Part shown: piece after piece, positions 1 through 7,707 of the stretch
Numbering within the stretch: position 1 is the first letter of the stretch
How the letters are laid out: each line of letters opens with the position of its first letter
Source of the DNA: Ignavibacteria bacterium
GTDB lineage: Bacteria > Bacteroidota > Ignavibacteria > Kapaibacteriales > UBA4661
NCBI GenBank assembly: GCA_014654705.1
Contig: JACVZY010000059.1
Location: 124,001-188,000 of the forward strand
Length of the DNA stretch: 64,000 nucleotides
Direction of reading: 5' to 3'
Notes under the pieces: model-generated
What the model saw: only the letters and a program-made list of their open reading frames with translations
What the model was told of the DNA's origin: nothing
Databases searched by the model: none
Translations under genes and position numbers: made by a program

Positions 1-1
1 G

Positions 2-1207
2 AATAATACAGCGAATCCCGGGCGATATAGTGCTTTGGCTTCAGCATACAAACAGCTTGGCAAGATGTCTGATTATTACGATATGTTGAGGCGCTTGGGC
101 AAGGAATTTCCGTTATCACCATACACAGGGCAGCAACTTATCCGCTTTTCTTTGCAACAATACAACGATTCGACAAAATGGGAGATTCGTGCGCTGATTC
201 GTTCCATTGCCTCACGGTTTCCAACAAGCTCCATTGCAAGAGAAATGGTAAAACATAGTTTTGCCGACACAACATTAACGATTTCAACGACAAAAAATAT
301 CTTTGATGCATGGATTGCGCAGGAATCAAACAATCTCGAAGCGTACATGGAGTTTCTGCGTTTAGCCAAGCGGACAAAGCCTGTTCCTGAGAACACTGCT
401 CTTTTTGCTCAGTATGCGCTTGAACTCATGATGAAACCTGAAGTTCGGGTACGCTACCAAATGAATAATAATTACTCCATCGGTGACCTGTATCGTCAAG
501 TGTCAGACGCATTGATTGCGGCTGGGCGCACGGGGCAAGCACTGGTTGTGCTCAAAGCAGCACATACGTTTGAGTTTGATGCTGACACGCAAAGTGAACT
601 CGTTGCTAAGGAAGGCTCTCTGCTCCTGCAAAGTGGTCAGGTCTTGCTTGCGCAGGAGGCATTTGTAAAGTCATATACTCTTGGCTCAAAAACAGCAAAA
701 GACTCAGCACTTTTGGTATACAAACAGATTCGCGGCACAGATTCAGGCTTTGCGGCGTTTCTAAAGCAAAAATCCGACAGTATTGCAGCACTGAATAAGA
801 AGCCTGCTCCCACTTTCATGGCAAAAGGTTTGGACGGTAAAACGTATGATATTGCAAAGTTGAAAGGCAAAGCTATTGTGCTGAACTTCTGGTTTATCGG
901 ATGCCCACCATGCCGTCAGGAAATTCCGAGCCTGAATACGCTTGCGAAGGAATTTGCCAAAAAAGATGTCGTGTTTCTCGCCCTCGCGCTCGACGATGAA
1001 AAAGACTTAAAAGAATTTCTCAAAAAAACACCGTTCACCTACACCATTGTACCAAAGGCATCAGAAGTCTCGCAAAAATACGGCGTGGAAGCCTTCCCGA
1101 CCCACATTGTCATTGACCGCAACGGCATGAATATCGGTCAGCTTGTGGGCGGCTCGGAAACACGCCATGAAGACCTTCGACCTTTGATTGAGCGGGCATT
1201 GGAGTAA
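2..1207 (+). CDS. TPR-like / TlpA-type thioredoxin-fold protein (5' partial)
   Basis: The reading frame is open to the first bases of the window, so the N-terminus lies outside it; the TTG at 35 is only the first possible start inside. The N-terminal two thirds is helical and TPR-like (repeated short helices, e.g. around 'QLGKMSDYYDMLRRLG'). The C-terminal ~140 residues form a thioredoxin fold of the TlpA/ResA type: FWFIGCPPCRQEIPSL holds the redox CPPC pair (Cys codons 902-904 and 911-913) and AFPTHIV supplies the cis-Pro loop. Such proteins reduce or exchange disulfides in the periplasm. The next gene follows after 5 bp, so these genes are probably co-transcribed. The family is clear; the substrate is unknown. 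Confidence 0.85.
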   Translation, partial: NNTANPGRYSALASAYKQLGKMSDYYDMLRRLGKEFPLSPYTGQQLIRFSLQQYNDSTKWEIRALIRSIASRFPTSSIAREMVKHSFADTTLTISTTKNIFDAWIAQESNNLEAYMEFLRLAKRTKPVPENTALFAQYALELMMKPEVRVRYQMNNNYSIGDLYRQVSDALIAAGRTGQALVVLKAAHTFEFDADTQSELVAKEGSLLLQSGQVLLAQEAFVKSYTLGSKTAKDSALLVYKQIRGTDSGFAAFLKQKSDSIAALNKKPAPTFMAKGLDGKTYDIAKLKGKAIVLNFWFIGCPPCRQEIPSLNTLAKEFAKKDVVFLALALDDEKDLKEFLKKTPFTYTIVPKASEVSQKYGVEAFPTHIVIDRNGMNIGQLVGGSETRHEDLRPLIERALE

Positions 1208-1212
1208 TTATC

Positions 1213-2112
1213 ATGGCTCGTCCCTGCAAGCGAGTAATCGCTACCGTGATTGTTCTGACGTTTATCGCGTCGGCATTGTCGCTTCCTGCCCAAACGCTTC
1301 TTCTCACCGACAGCGCCTACTCAAGCGTCTTGCAGCGCATGAAGACGTTTGGCGTGATGCTGCCGCAGGGCTATGACACGGCGCGGCGGTATCCGGTGCT
1401 GTATCTGCTGCATGGTTGGGGCGGTGGCTATCAAGATTGGTCGTCGAAGACGCGGCTCCAAGACTACATTTCGTGGTACGATATCATCGTTGTTATGCCT
1501 GACGGGGAAAACTCGTGGTACGTCAATAGTGCCGTGAATCCGCTTGGGCGCTATGAAGACTATGTTGCCACTGAACTCCCTGCGCTTGTTGCCAGTCGCT
1601 ACGCCGCCGATACAAGCAAACAAGCTATTGCAGGGCTTTCGATGGGCGGGTATGGAGCAGTGCTTTTGGGAATGAAATATTCTGCGCGGTATGGCGTTAT
1701 CGGCTCTTTTAGTGGTGCGCTCACAATGCCGCGCGACCTTCGTGTGCGCGAAGGATGGAATCGTGCTGCAAAGGGCAACAACGGCGATTTTGCGCTGCCG
1801 AGCCTACAAGAAGCATTTGGTAAGGAAAACAGTCCTGCACGTGAGAAAGAGAGCGTTTTTACGGCACTCCACACCGTGTCAGCCTTTGATTCAGCACGAA
1901 AGCAACATCTTCCTTACGTTTATCTCGCAACGGGCATCCAAGACCCGCTTTCGCACATCGTTCCGGGCAATCGTGAATTCCGCGATTCGCTGTATGCAGC
2001 AAAAGTACGTTATGAATACCACGAAACTCCCGGCAAACACTCATGGGGATATTGGAACGATGCGCTCCGAGCATTTTTGCCGCGCATGATGGAACTTACG
2101 GGCTGGAAATAA
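1213..2112 (+). CDS. Secreted esterase, alpha/beta hydrolase (esterase D / PHB depolymerase-like)
   Basis: Encodes 299 residues with a signal peptide (hydrophobic stretch about 8-25, ending LPAQT). The nucleophile elbow GLSMGGYGA places the catalytic Ser at 143. Asp244 (ATGIQDP) and His276 (GKHSWGYW) complete a plausible triad, and LLHGWGGG at 65-72 forms the oxyanion region. This is the family of S-formylglutathione hydrolase/esterase D and feruloyl-esterase-like enzymes. The exported location makes an extracytoplasmic ester substrate more likely than S-formylglutathione. It lies 5 bp behind the thioredoxin-fold gene and 18 bp before argC, suggesting one transcript. The specific substrate cannot be read from the sequence. 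Confidence 0.85.
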   Translation: MARPCKRVIATVIVLTFIASALSLPAQTLLLTDSAYSSVLQRMKTFGVMLPQGYDTARRYPVLYLLHGWGGGYQDWSSKTRLQDYISWYDIIVVMPDGENSWYVNSAVNPLGRYEDYVATELPALVASRYAADTSKQAIAGLSMGGYGAVLLGMKYSARYGVIGSFSGALTMPRDLRVREGWNRAAKGNNGDFALPSLQEAFGKENSPAREKESVFTALHTVSAFDSARKQHLPYVYLATGIQDPLSHIVPGNREFRDSLYAAKVRYEYHETPGKHSWGYWNDALRAFLPRMMELTGWK

Positions 2113-2130
2113 TTTTACTTTACCTACACT

Positions 2131-3117
2131 ATGAACACTATTTCACTTGGCATCATCGGCGGCGCTGGCTACACGGGCGGCGAATTACTTCGTATTTTGC
2201 TGCACCACCCCAACGCTCACATTTCTTTCATTCACAGCACCAGCAATGCCGGAAAGCCTGTGGCAAGCGTTCACACGGACGTGCTGGGCGATACGGATTT
2301 GCACTTCACAAACGACATTAGGACGGATGTGGATATACTTTTCCTTTGTCTGGGGCATGGCGAAGCAAAAAAGTTTCTAGCTGCAAACCCGATTCCGCCA
2401 AGCGTTCGCATCATTGACCTCAGCCAAGATTTCCGCTATGCCGATAGTGCAGAGTGGCTCTATGGTTTGCCGGAATTGCACAGAGACCGCATCGTTGCTG
2501 CTCGTGCGGGCAGCGTGAATATCGCCAATCCGGGCTGCTTTGCGACGTGTATTCAGCTTGGTTTGTTGCCGCTTGCGAAGGCGGGTTTGCTGTCGGAAGA
2601 AGTCCATTGCACGGGCGTTACGGGTTCAACAGGTGCGGGGCAAGCGCTTTCGCAAACATCCCATTTTTCGTGGCGGTCGGGTAATATCTCGGTCTATAAA
2701 GCCTTTGAACATCAGCATCTGCGCGAGATTCAGGCAAGTTTGCGTGCGCTTCAGCCGTCGTTTGACGAAACGGCGAACATCTATTTCGTGCCGATGCGCG
2801 GCAGTTTTACGCGAGGTATTCTGGCTTCTACCTACTTGAAATGTGCTGAAAGTCTTGATTCTGTGAGGTCTCTTTATCGTGAGTATTACGCCCAGCATCC
2901 GTTTGTGCATCTCACCGAATCCAGTCCTGATGTGAAACAGGTCGTGAATACAAATAAGTGTGTGATTTCGCTGGAGCAGCATGGCGCAATGCTGCACATT
3001 GTTTCGGTGATTGATAATTTGCTCAAAGGCGCATCGGGACAGGCTGTGCAGAATATGAATGTGCTATTTGATCTGCCGGAGACGGCTGGTTTAGGATTGA
3101 AAGGAATTGCTTTGTAG
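2131..3117 (+). CDS. argC: N-acetyl-gamma-glutamyl-phosphate reductase
   Basis: ArgC reduces N-acetylglutamyl phosphate to the semialdehyde with NADPH, the third step of arginine synthesis, in the cytoplasm. The 328 residues start with the nucleotide-binding GIIGGAGYTGGELLR, carry the catalytic Cys136 in NPGCFATC, and show GVTGSTGAG plus a C-terminal segment (DNLLKGASGQAVQNMN) diagnostic of the family. Length is normal. No other arginine gene lies in the window, so the pathway is scattered. It probably shares a transcript with the two genes upstream (18-bp gap). In some Bacteroidota the pathway uses succinylated rather than acetylated intermediates; the sequence here does not decide this. Confidence 0.96.
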   Translation: MNTISLGIIGGAGYTGGELLRILLHHPNAHISFIHSTSNAGKPVASVHTDVLGDTDLHFTNDIRTDVDILFLCLGHGEAKKFLAANPIPPSVRIIDLSQDFRYADSAEWLYGLPELHRDRIVAARAGSVNIANPGCFATCIQLGLLPLAKAGLLSEEVHCTGVTGSTGAGQALSQTSHFSWRSGNISVYKAFEHQHLREIQASLRALQPSFDETANIYFVPMRGSFTRGILASTYLKCAESLDSVRSLYREYYAQHPFVHLTESSPDVKQVVNTNKCVISLEQHGAMLHIVSVIDNLLKGASGQAVQNMNVLFDLPETAGLGLKGIAL

Positions 3118-3119
3118 AG

Positions 3120-3127
3120 TATTTTTG
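3120..3127 (+). promoter_or_regulatory. TAnnTTTG promoter box, candidate for acs
   Basis: TATTTTTG lies 2 bp after the argC stop and matches the Bacteroidota -7 element TAnnTTTG. If used for acs it would give a leader of about 200 nt before the ATG at 3338. No riboswitch class is recognised in that leader. It is an A/T-rich motif, so a chance match is possible. Confidence 0.35.
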
Positions 3128-3337
3128 TGCGTGAGGTGTTTTTTCTTGCTTTTGAGGGGATTTTTTTGCTTGTTTCGGAAAGTAGAAAATGTAGAATAAA
3201 TTTCAGGGTCACTCCAGATACATACACGATAGACATTCGGTATAAACGTTGTAGAACCTTGTGTGAATGGGGAGTACAGCGTTTTCTTGTGAAATTCCTC
3301 ACTTTTTCTCCCATCTCAAATTTCATTGTTTAGGATT

Positions 3338-5356
3338 ATGGATACTACAACCGCCGTATATGGTAGTGGCAACGCCCAAAATTCAATTTCGTCGGTCATG
3401 CAGGAGCATCGTATTTTCCCGCCACCGCCGGACTTTTCTGCCAAAGCGAATATCAAGTCTGCTGCAGAGTTGGATGCGCTCTGCGATAAAGCCGAGCAAG
3501 ACCCGGTCGCTTTCTGGGAGCAGCAAGCAAATGCTCTAACGTGGTTCAAGAAGTGGGACACGGCGCTTGAGTGGAAGTATCCCTTTGCGAAGTGGTTTAC
3601 GGGTGGGAAAATCAATGCATCCTACAACTGCCTCGATAGACACTTAAACTCGTGGCGGCGCAATAAAGCTGCGCTCATCTGGGAGGGCGAGCCAGGTGAG
3701 GTACGGACGCTGACGTATCAAACGTTGCATGGTGAGGTGAGTCGTTTTGCCAATGTGTTGAAATCCTTCGGTATCAAAAAGGGCGATGTTGTGGCAATTT
3801 ATATGGGTATGGTGCCGGAAGCAGTCGTAGCAATGCTTGCCTGCGCACGTATCGGTGCAACGCATAACGTGGTCTTTGGCGGCTTTTCGGCAGAAGCGTT
3901 GCGTGATCGTGTGAACGACTCAAAAGCAGTTTGTGTCATCACGCAGGATGGCGCTTATCGCAAGGGCATTTTTACACCGCTTAAGCCCGCTGTAGATGCA
4001 GCTTTGACGCAAACGCCGACCGTCGAGAATGTTGTCGTTTTCCGCCGCGCACCGAACGAGGAAACCCAAATGGTCATCGGACGTGACCACTGGTGGCACG
4101 AGCGGGTGCAAGCTGTTAGTAATGTCTGTGCGCCGGAGGAATTGGATAGTGAACATCCATTGTTCATTTTATATACAAGTGGTTCTACCGGCAAACCCAA
4201 AGGAATCTTGCACACCACGGGCGGTTATCTCACGCAGGCTGCATACACCACCAACATCGTGTTTGATATGCGCGACGACGACTTGTACTTCTGCACGGCA
4301 GATATTGGCTGGGTAACGGGTCATTCCTACGTTACCTACGGACCGTTGATGAATGGCGCAACGCTGCTTATGTACGAAGGTGTACCCACCTACCCGGCAC
4401 CGGATAGGCTTTGGGATATTATTGAGCGTCATCGCGTTACCATTTTCTACACTGCCCCGACGGCGATTCGTGCTTTTATGAAAGCGGGAGAAAGCTATGT
4501 CCTGAAGCATGATTTATCTTCGCTGCGGCTTCTGGGAACGGTAGGCGAGCCGATTAACCCAGAGGCGTGGATGTGGTACCACAGCTACGTTGGCGGAAAG
4601 CGTTGCCCTATAGTGGATACGTGGTGGCAGACCGAAACCGGAGCGATGATGATTTCCCCGGTTCCGGGCGCAACACCAACCAAACCCGGCACAGCTACCA
4701 AGCCGCTTCCGGGTATTTTGGCAGATGTGGTGAACAAGGACGGTTCGCCTTGCGGTGCAAACGAAGGTGGATACTTGGTGGTGAAGCATCCGTGGCCCTC
4801 CATGCTGCGCACGGTCTTCGGTGACGACGAGCGCTACAAAAAAACGTATTGGGATGAGTTTCCCGAAACTGCCGAACGTCGTGGTTACTACTTCACAGGC
4901 GACGGTGCGCGTAAGGACGAAGACGGCTACATCTGGATAATGGGACGCGTGGACGATGTGGTGAACGTGAGCGGACACCGCTTAGGCACAGCGGAAGTAG
5001 AGAGTGCGCTTGTGTCGCATCCTGCTGTGGCAGAGGCGGCTGTTGTTGCCCGTCCTGATGACATTAAAGGCTCGGCACTTGTGGCATTTGTTACCCTCAA
5101 AACAGCCACCGATGCAAGCAAAGGCATACTTGCTGAGCTAAAAGAGGAGCTTCGCAATCACGTCGCAAAAGAAATTGGACACATCGCCAAACCCGATGAA
5201 ATTAGGTTTTCGGATTCACTCCCGAAAACCCGCAGCGGAAAAATCATGCGTCGCCTTCTGCGCGAGGTGGCGTCCGGCAATGCCGTTACGGGCGATACGA
5301 CTACACTAGAGGATTTTTCCGTGCTGGAAAAGCTACGCACTGGCGACGAGGAATAA
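3338..5356 (+). CDS. acs: Acetyl-CoA synthetase (AMP-forming)
   Basis: Activates acetate with ATP and CoA to acetyl-CoA via acetyl-AMP, in the cytoplasm. The ATG at 3338 (MDTTTAVYG) is chosen over an in-frame TTG four codons upstream; it gives 672 residues, the normal length. Signature motifs are the P-loop [11 protein letters not shown] (about 278-288), WWQTETG, the hinge/adenylation region [15 protein letters not shown], and the C-terminal [11 protein letters not shown] whose Lys635 is the lysine acetylated in regulated homologues. The gene stands alone, with a roughly 220-bp region upstream and a strong terminator downstream. A MarR regulator follows, but no operator-like dyad is seen before acs. 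Confidence 0.97.
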   Translation: MDTTTAVYGSGNAQNSISSVMQEHRIFPPPPDFSAKANIKSAAELDALCDKAEQDPVAFWEQQANALTWFKKWDTALEWKYPFAKWFTGGKINASYNCLDRHLNSWRRNKAALIWEGEPGEVRTLTYQTLHGEVSRFANVLKSFGIKKGDVVAIYMGMVPEAVVAMLACARIGATHNVVFGGFSAEALRDRVNDSKAVCVITQDGAYRKGIFTPLKPAVDAALTQTPTVENVVVFRRAPNEETQMVIGRDHWWHERVQAVSNVCAPEELDSEHPLFILYTSGSTGKPKGILHTTGGYLTQAAYTTNIVFDMRDDDLYFCTADIGWVTGHSYVTYGPLMNGATLLMYEGVPTYPAPDRLWDIIERHRVTIFYTAPTAIRAFMKAGESYVLKHDLSSLRLLGTVGEPINPEAWMWYHSYVGGKRCPIVDTWWQTETGAMMISPVPGATPTKPGTATKPLPGILADVVNKDGSPCGANEGGYLVVKHPWPSMLRTVFGDDERYKKTYWDEFPETAERRGYYFTGDGARKDEDGYIWIMGRVDDVVNVSGHRLGTAEVESALVSHPAVAEAAVVARPDDIKGSALVAFVTLKTATDASKGILAELKEELRNHVAKEIGHIAKPDEIRFSDSLPKTRSGKIMRRLLREVASGNAVTGDTTTLEDFSVLEKLRTGDEE

Positions 5357-5380
5357 ATATATTTTTTGAAAAAAAACTTA

Positions 5381-5413
5381 AAACCCCGCACGATTCCTTG
5401 TCTTGCGGGGTTT
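5381..5413 (+). terminator. Rho-independent terminator after acs
   Basis: Perfect 10-bp stem AAACCCCGCA (5381-5390) / TGCGGGGTTT (5404-5413) with a 13-nt loop, G+C-rich and ending in T residues. Confidence 0.85.
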
Positions 5414-5450
5414 GTTGTCTGAACACCCGACTATAGGTCTCAAAAAATTA

Positions 5451-5481
5451 TTTGCAAAGAAGTTTCGCTTGTGTTATTTTG
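5451..5481 (+). promoter_or_regulatory. Candidate marR promoter
   Basis: TTTG at 5451-5454, then 19 nt, then TTATTTTG at 5474-5481. This resembles the Bacteroidota consensus TTTG-N19-TAnnTTTG with one mismatch in the -7 box. Transcription would start near 5488, inside the operator-like dyad that follows, which fits autorepression. Confidence 0.5.
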
Positions 5482-5504
5482 CAATAGTTAGCAAAGCAAA
5501 TATT
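5482..5504 (+). promoter_or_regulatory. Candidate MarR operator 1 (marR promoter)
   Basis: Half-sites ATAGTTAGC (5484-5492) and GCAAATATT (5496-5504) form an imperfect inverted repeat with a 3-nt spacer. The left half is identical to the corresponding part of the better dyad at 5971-5996. It sits just downstream of the -7 box and upstream of the ATG at 5521, a usual place for an autorepressor site. Confidence 0.5.
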
Positions 5505-5520
5505 AAATATGCAATAAAAA

Positions 5521-5955
5521 ATGGAAATTGTACAAGCATACCCCTATTTGATGGAACGTGCTATGCGCCGTATGCGTCAGGTAACTCACCAAGCGTTTGC
5601 CGAAGCGGGTCTGGATATTACGGCAGAGCAGTGGGTTGTGCTGTACATCATACACGATGGAAATGGATTGTCCCAAGTAGAAATTACCGAACTTGCCTTT
5701 AAGGATGCGCCGACAGTAACTCGTATAATTGATAATCTCGTCAAAAAAGGCTGGGTGTTTCGGCAAATGGGCACAGAAGACCGCCGTAAATTTGAATTGT
5801 ACATGACGAAGGAAGGTAGTGAGGTGGTCGAAAAACTACTCCCAATTGTAATGGCTCTGCGCCAGCAAGGAATAAATGATCTCAGTGCATCGGACTTGCG
5901 AATATTGAAGAAAGTGCTCAATCGAATCTATACAAATTTTGATACCGGTGAATAA
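5521..5955 (+). CDS. MarR-family transcriptional regulator
   Basis: 144 residues, normal for the family. It shows the winged helix-turn-helix: a recognition region around 45-75 (LSQVEITELAFKDAPTVTR, then NLVKKGWVFR) and the wing DRRKFELYMTKEG with the family's DxR feature. MarR proteins are dimeric repressors that bind short palindromes and release them on ligand or thiol binding. Two related palindromes flank this gene, one over its own promoter and one upstream of the exported protein at 6029, so autoregulation and control of that gene are inferred. The ligand is unknown. The protein contains no cysteine, which argues against simple cysteine-based oxidant sensing. Confidence 0.93.
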   Translation: MEIVQAYPYLMERAMRRMRQVTHQAFAEAGLDITAEQWVVLYIIHDGNGLSQVEITELAFKDAPTVTRIIDNLVKKGWVFRQMGTEDRRKFELYMTKEGSEVVEKLLPIVMALRQQGINDLSASDLRILKKVLNRIYTNFDTGE

Positions 5956-5970
5956 ATATTTTTTTTTGCC

Positions 5971-5996
5971 CAAATAGTTAGCTTGCTAATTATTTG
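5971..5996 (+). promoter_or_regulatory. Candidate MarR operator 2 (long near-perfect dyad)
   Basis: CAAATAGTTAGC (5971-5982), a 2-nt spacer TT, then GCTAATTATTTG (5985-5996): 11 of 12 positions are symmetrical. It repeats the ATAGTTAGC half-site seen upstream of marR and lies about 30 bp before the next start codon. It is followed by a run of T, so a weak A/T-rich terminator for marR is the alternative reading. Confidence 0.55.
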
Positions 5997-6028
5997 TTTT
6001 TTAATAATTTTTTAACAAAGGAAATAAC

Positions 6029-6508
6029 ATGAAAACAATCCTTGCAACACTCGCTCTCGCTCTTACCGGCGGAGTAATGCAGGTTCTGGCGCAGTCAGCT
6101 CCACAACACAAAAGTGCTGCTGACAGCAATACTGCAAGTAAAAAGTCCGCCCAAGATGCGGTGCTTGCTTTTGTAAAGGCAGGCGATGAGCGTAATATCG
6201 CTGTGCTGGAAAAGCTCATCCACGAAAATTTTCGTGCTTTAGCGCATCCGCCCGGCACTACTATTGCCAAGCCTGTCATCGAAAGCCGTGCGAATTATCT
6301 CGCACTTGTCCAAGAGGGGAAAATCGGCGGCAAGCCGCGCAAAGTCTCTCTCCAAAGTGCAGATGTTTGGAATAATACTGCTGTTGTCCGCGTAGAAATG
6401 GAAAGTGCTGAATTACACTTTTCTTCAACGCTTTCGCTGTTCTACGCACCGGAAACAGGCTGGCAACTTGTCCATGACCTTGTGGAACTGCAAGCACGAG
6501 GGAACTAA
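6029..6508 (+). CDS. Exported NTF2/SnoaL-like (DUF4440 or putative lumazine-binding type) protein
   Basis: 159 residues with a clear signal peptide (MKTILATLALALTGGVMQ to VLAQ, about 1-22). The rest looks like a small cone-shaped NTF2-like domain: helix AVLAFVKAGDERNIAVLEKL, then strands ending SLFYAPETGWQLVHDLVEL. This resembles DUF4440 and putative lumazine-binding families, whose members are often ligand pockets or have no known activity. An AAAGGA-like ribosome site precedes the ATG. The gene follows marR by 73 bp and has the strongest operator-like palindrome of the window in front of it, so it is a probable target of that regulator. No catalytic residues can be assigned. Confidence 0.7.
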   Translation: MKTILATLALALTGGVMQVLAQSAPQHKSAADSNTASKKSAQDAVLAFVKAGDERNIAVLEKLIHENFRALAHPPGTTIAKPVIESRANYLALVQEGKIGGKPRKVSLQSADVWNNTAVVRVEMESAELHFSSTLSLFYAPETGWQLVHDLVELQARGN

Positions 6509-6678
6509 CCCTTCTTGTATGGAAACGATTTATCGCTGATGCCTTCATAGTTAAAGGTAGGGTAGATGGGGTATAAAGGACTGTTATTTAGCCCCGCATG
6601 CATTTCTCAAAAATTCACAGAATAAATTTTCACACAACTGAAGAAACGTTTGTAAAAGCGCTGTTGAAAGTGTAATTT

Positions 6679-6729
6679 CATGGCTTGTTGTAGTGGCGTT
6701 ACGATTGCGCGACGTTACAACAAGCCATG
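6679..6729. repeat. 14-bp perfect inverted repeat with 23-nt loop
   Basis: CATGGCTTGTTGTA (6679-6692) and TACAACAAGCCATG (6716-6729) are exact reverse complements. The element lies in the 268-bp space between the genes ending at 6508 and starting at 6777, which holds no other recognisable gene. It could be a REP-like element, an RNA hairpin in the leader of the next gene, or a regulator site. It has no T-run, so it is not a typical terminator. Confidence 0.6.
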
Positions 6730-6776
6730 TTTGTGTTGTCAATTGTACACTCTTATCATCTTCTCCCGGAACGTGC

Positions 6777-7481
6777 ATGAAAACAGTGATTCGTTATGGT
6801 ATTGTTCTGTGCCTTGCTGCACTTATCGGCATAACATCCCAGCTATCCGCCCAAAAACTGGCAAATTTTGAGGGCGTTGTGGTATTTAAGAAAAAGGGCG
6901 AAACGCACGGTGTCGTGGACTCAGTAACAATGCGGCTTTACATCAAGGGTGATAAGTTTATGGCAGAAGATGTAAAAGACGCCAATCAGCCGCGTATTAT
7001 CGTCGATACGAAGAAAAAATTGATTTTTATGATAACAGATCGCAGCCGCGAGTATATGCAAATGCCTACACCGCCTGCACCGCCGGGCGTTGCCGCGAAA
7101 GCACCTGCCAAGACTACCGACAAACAGATAATAGCCGGACATCCCTGTGAACGCTGGCTGGAAAAAAGTTCCGACCTCGACACAGAGTTGTGGGCTTCCA
7201 GTGATATCGGTAAACTCTCGCTTCCAAGCGGTGCTATGGGGGTGAATCTTATCAACTCAAATAATATGGCTGTCTTCTTGAAAAATAGTAATCTCTTTCC
7301 GTTTCTGTTTATTGAGAAGAACAAAGCTGGGCGCGAAATGACGCGCCTTGAGGTCATATCGGTCGAAAAGAAAGCCCTCGCCGAAGCAGTCTTTGAACCG
7401 CCGCAAGGGTATAATAAAATGACTATGCCCACGGGCACACTCTCCGATACTCCGGCACAAAGCGGAAAAAAGAAGAAATAA
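6777..7481 (+). CDS. Exported DUF4412-domain protein
   Basis: The ATG at 6777 is chosen because it begins a signal peptide (MKTVIRYGIVLCLAALIG to LSAQ); the frame could extend upstream to 6693, but that part has no protein-like character and overlaps an inverted repeat. The mature part follows the DUF4412 pattern: FEGVVVFKK, a strand-rich first half (MRLYIKGDKFMAE, KKLIFMITDRSREYM), a Pro/Ala linker, then IIAGHPCERW, which in this family precedes a second beta-rich half. DUF4412 proteins are periplasmic and fold much like LolA/LolB-related domains; their role is unknown. The tail is lysine-rich (SGKKKK). A terminator follows. Confidence 0.75.
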   Translation: MKTVIRYGIVLCLAALIGITSQLSAQKLANFEGVVVFKKKGETHGVVDSVTMRLYIKGDKFMAEDVKDANQPRIIVDTKKKLIFMITDRSREYMQMPTPPAPPGVAAKAPAKTTDKQIIAGHPCERWLEKSSDLDTELWASSDIGKLSLPSGAMGVNLINSNNMAVFLKNSNLFPFLFIEKNKAGREMTRLEVISVEKKALAEAVFEPPQGYNKMTMPTGTLSDTPAQSGKKKK

Positions 7482-7516
7482 AAAGACGTTCAGTATAAAA
7501 TACTAGCGTCGTGACC

Positions 7517-7551
7517 AACCCTGATAACATCGGTGTTATGCAGGGTTTTTT
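7517..7551 (+). terminator. Rho-independent terminator after the DUF4412 gene
   Basis: AACCCTG (7517-7523) pairs with CAGGGTT (7541-7547), and inside it ATAACA pairs with TGTTAT with one bulged G. Six T residues follow. Confidence 0.85.
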
Positions 7552-7707
7552 CTTGAAGGTACGCATTATCGATTTACTTGATTTTCTGTCTAAGTGCATA
7601 CATTTATTCCGTTGGATGATTCCTAGCCCTGAAGTATTTTATGGCGATTCTTCCCGCTCATACCCAAGAACAGTTTGCTATTTTTTAATCTCAAAGGAGA
7701 ACGATAT

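Noticed and set aside
3127-3333. 68-codon frame in the acs leader
   Set aside because: GTG start without ribosome site and no protein-like pattern.
5971-5996. The dyad read only as the marR terminator
   Set aside because: Its half-site recurs at the marR promoter and the stem is A/T-rich, so an operator explains it better; a double role cannot be excluded.
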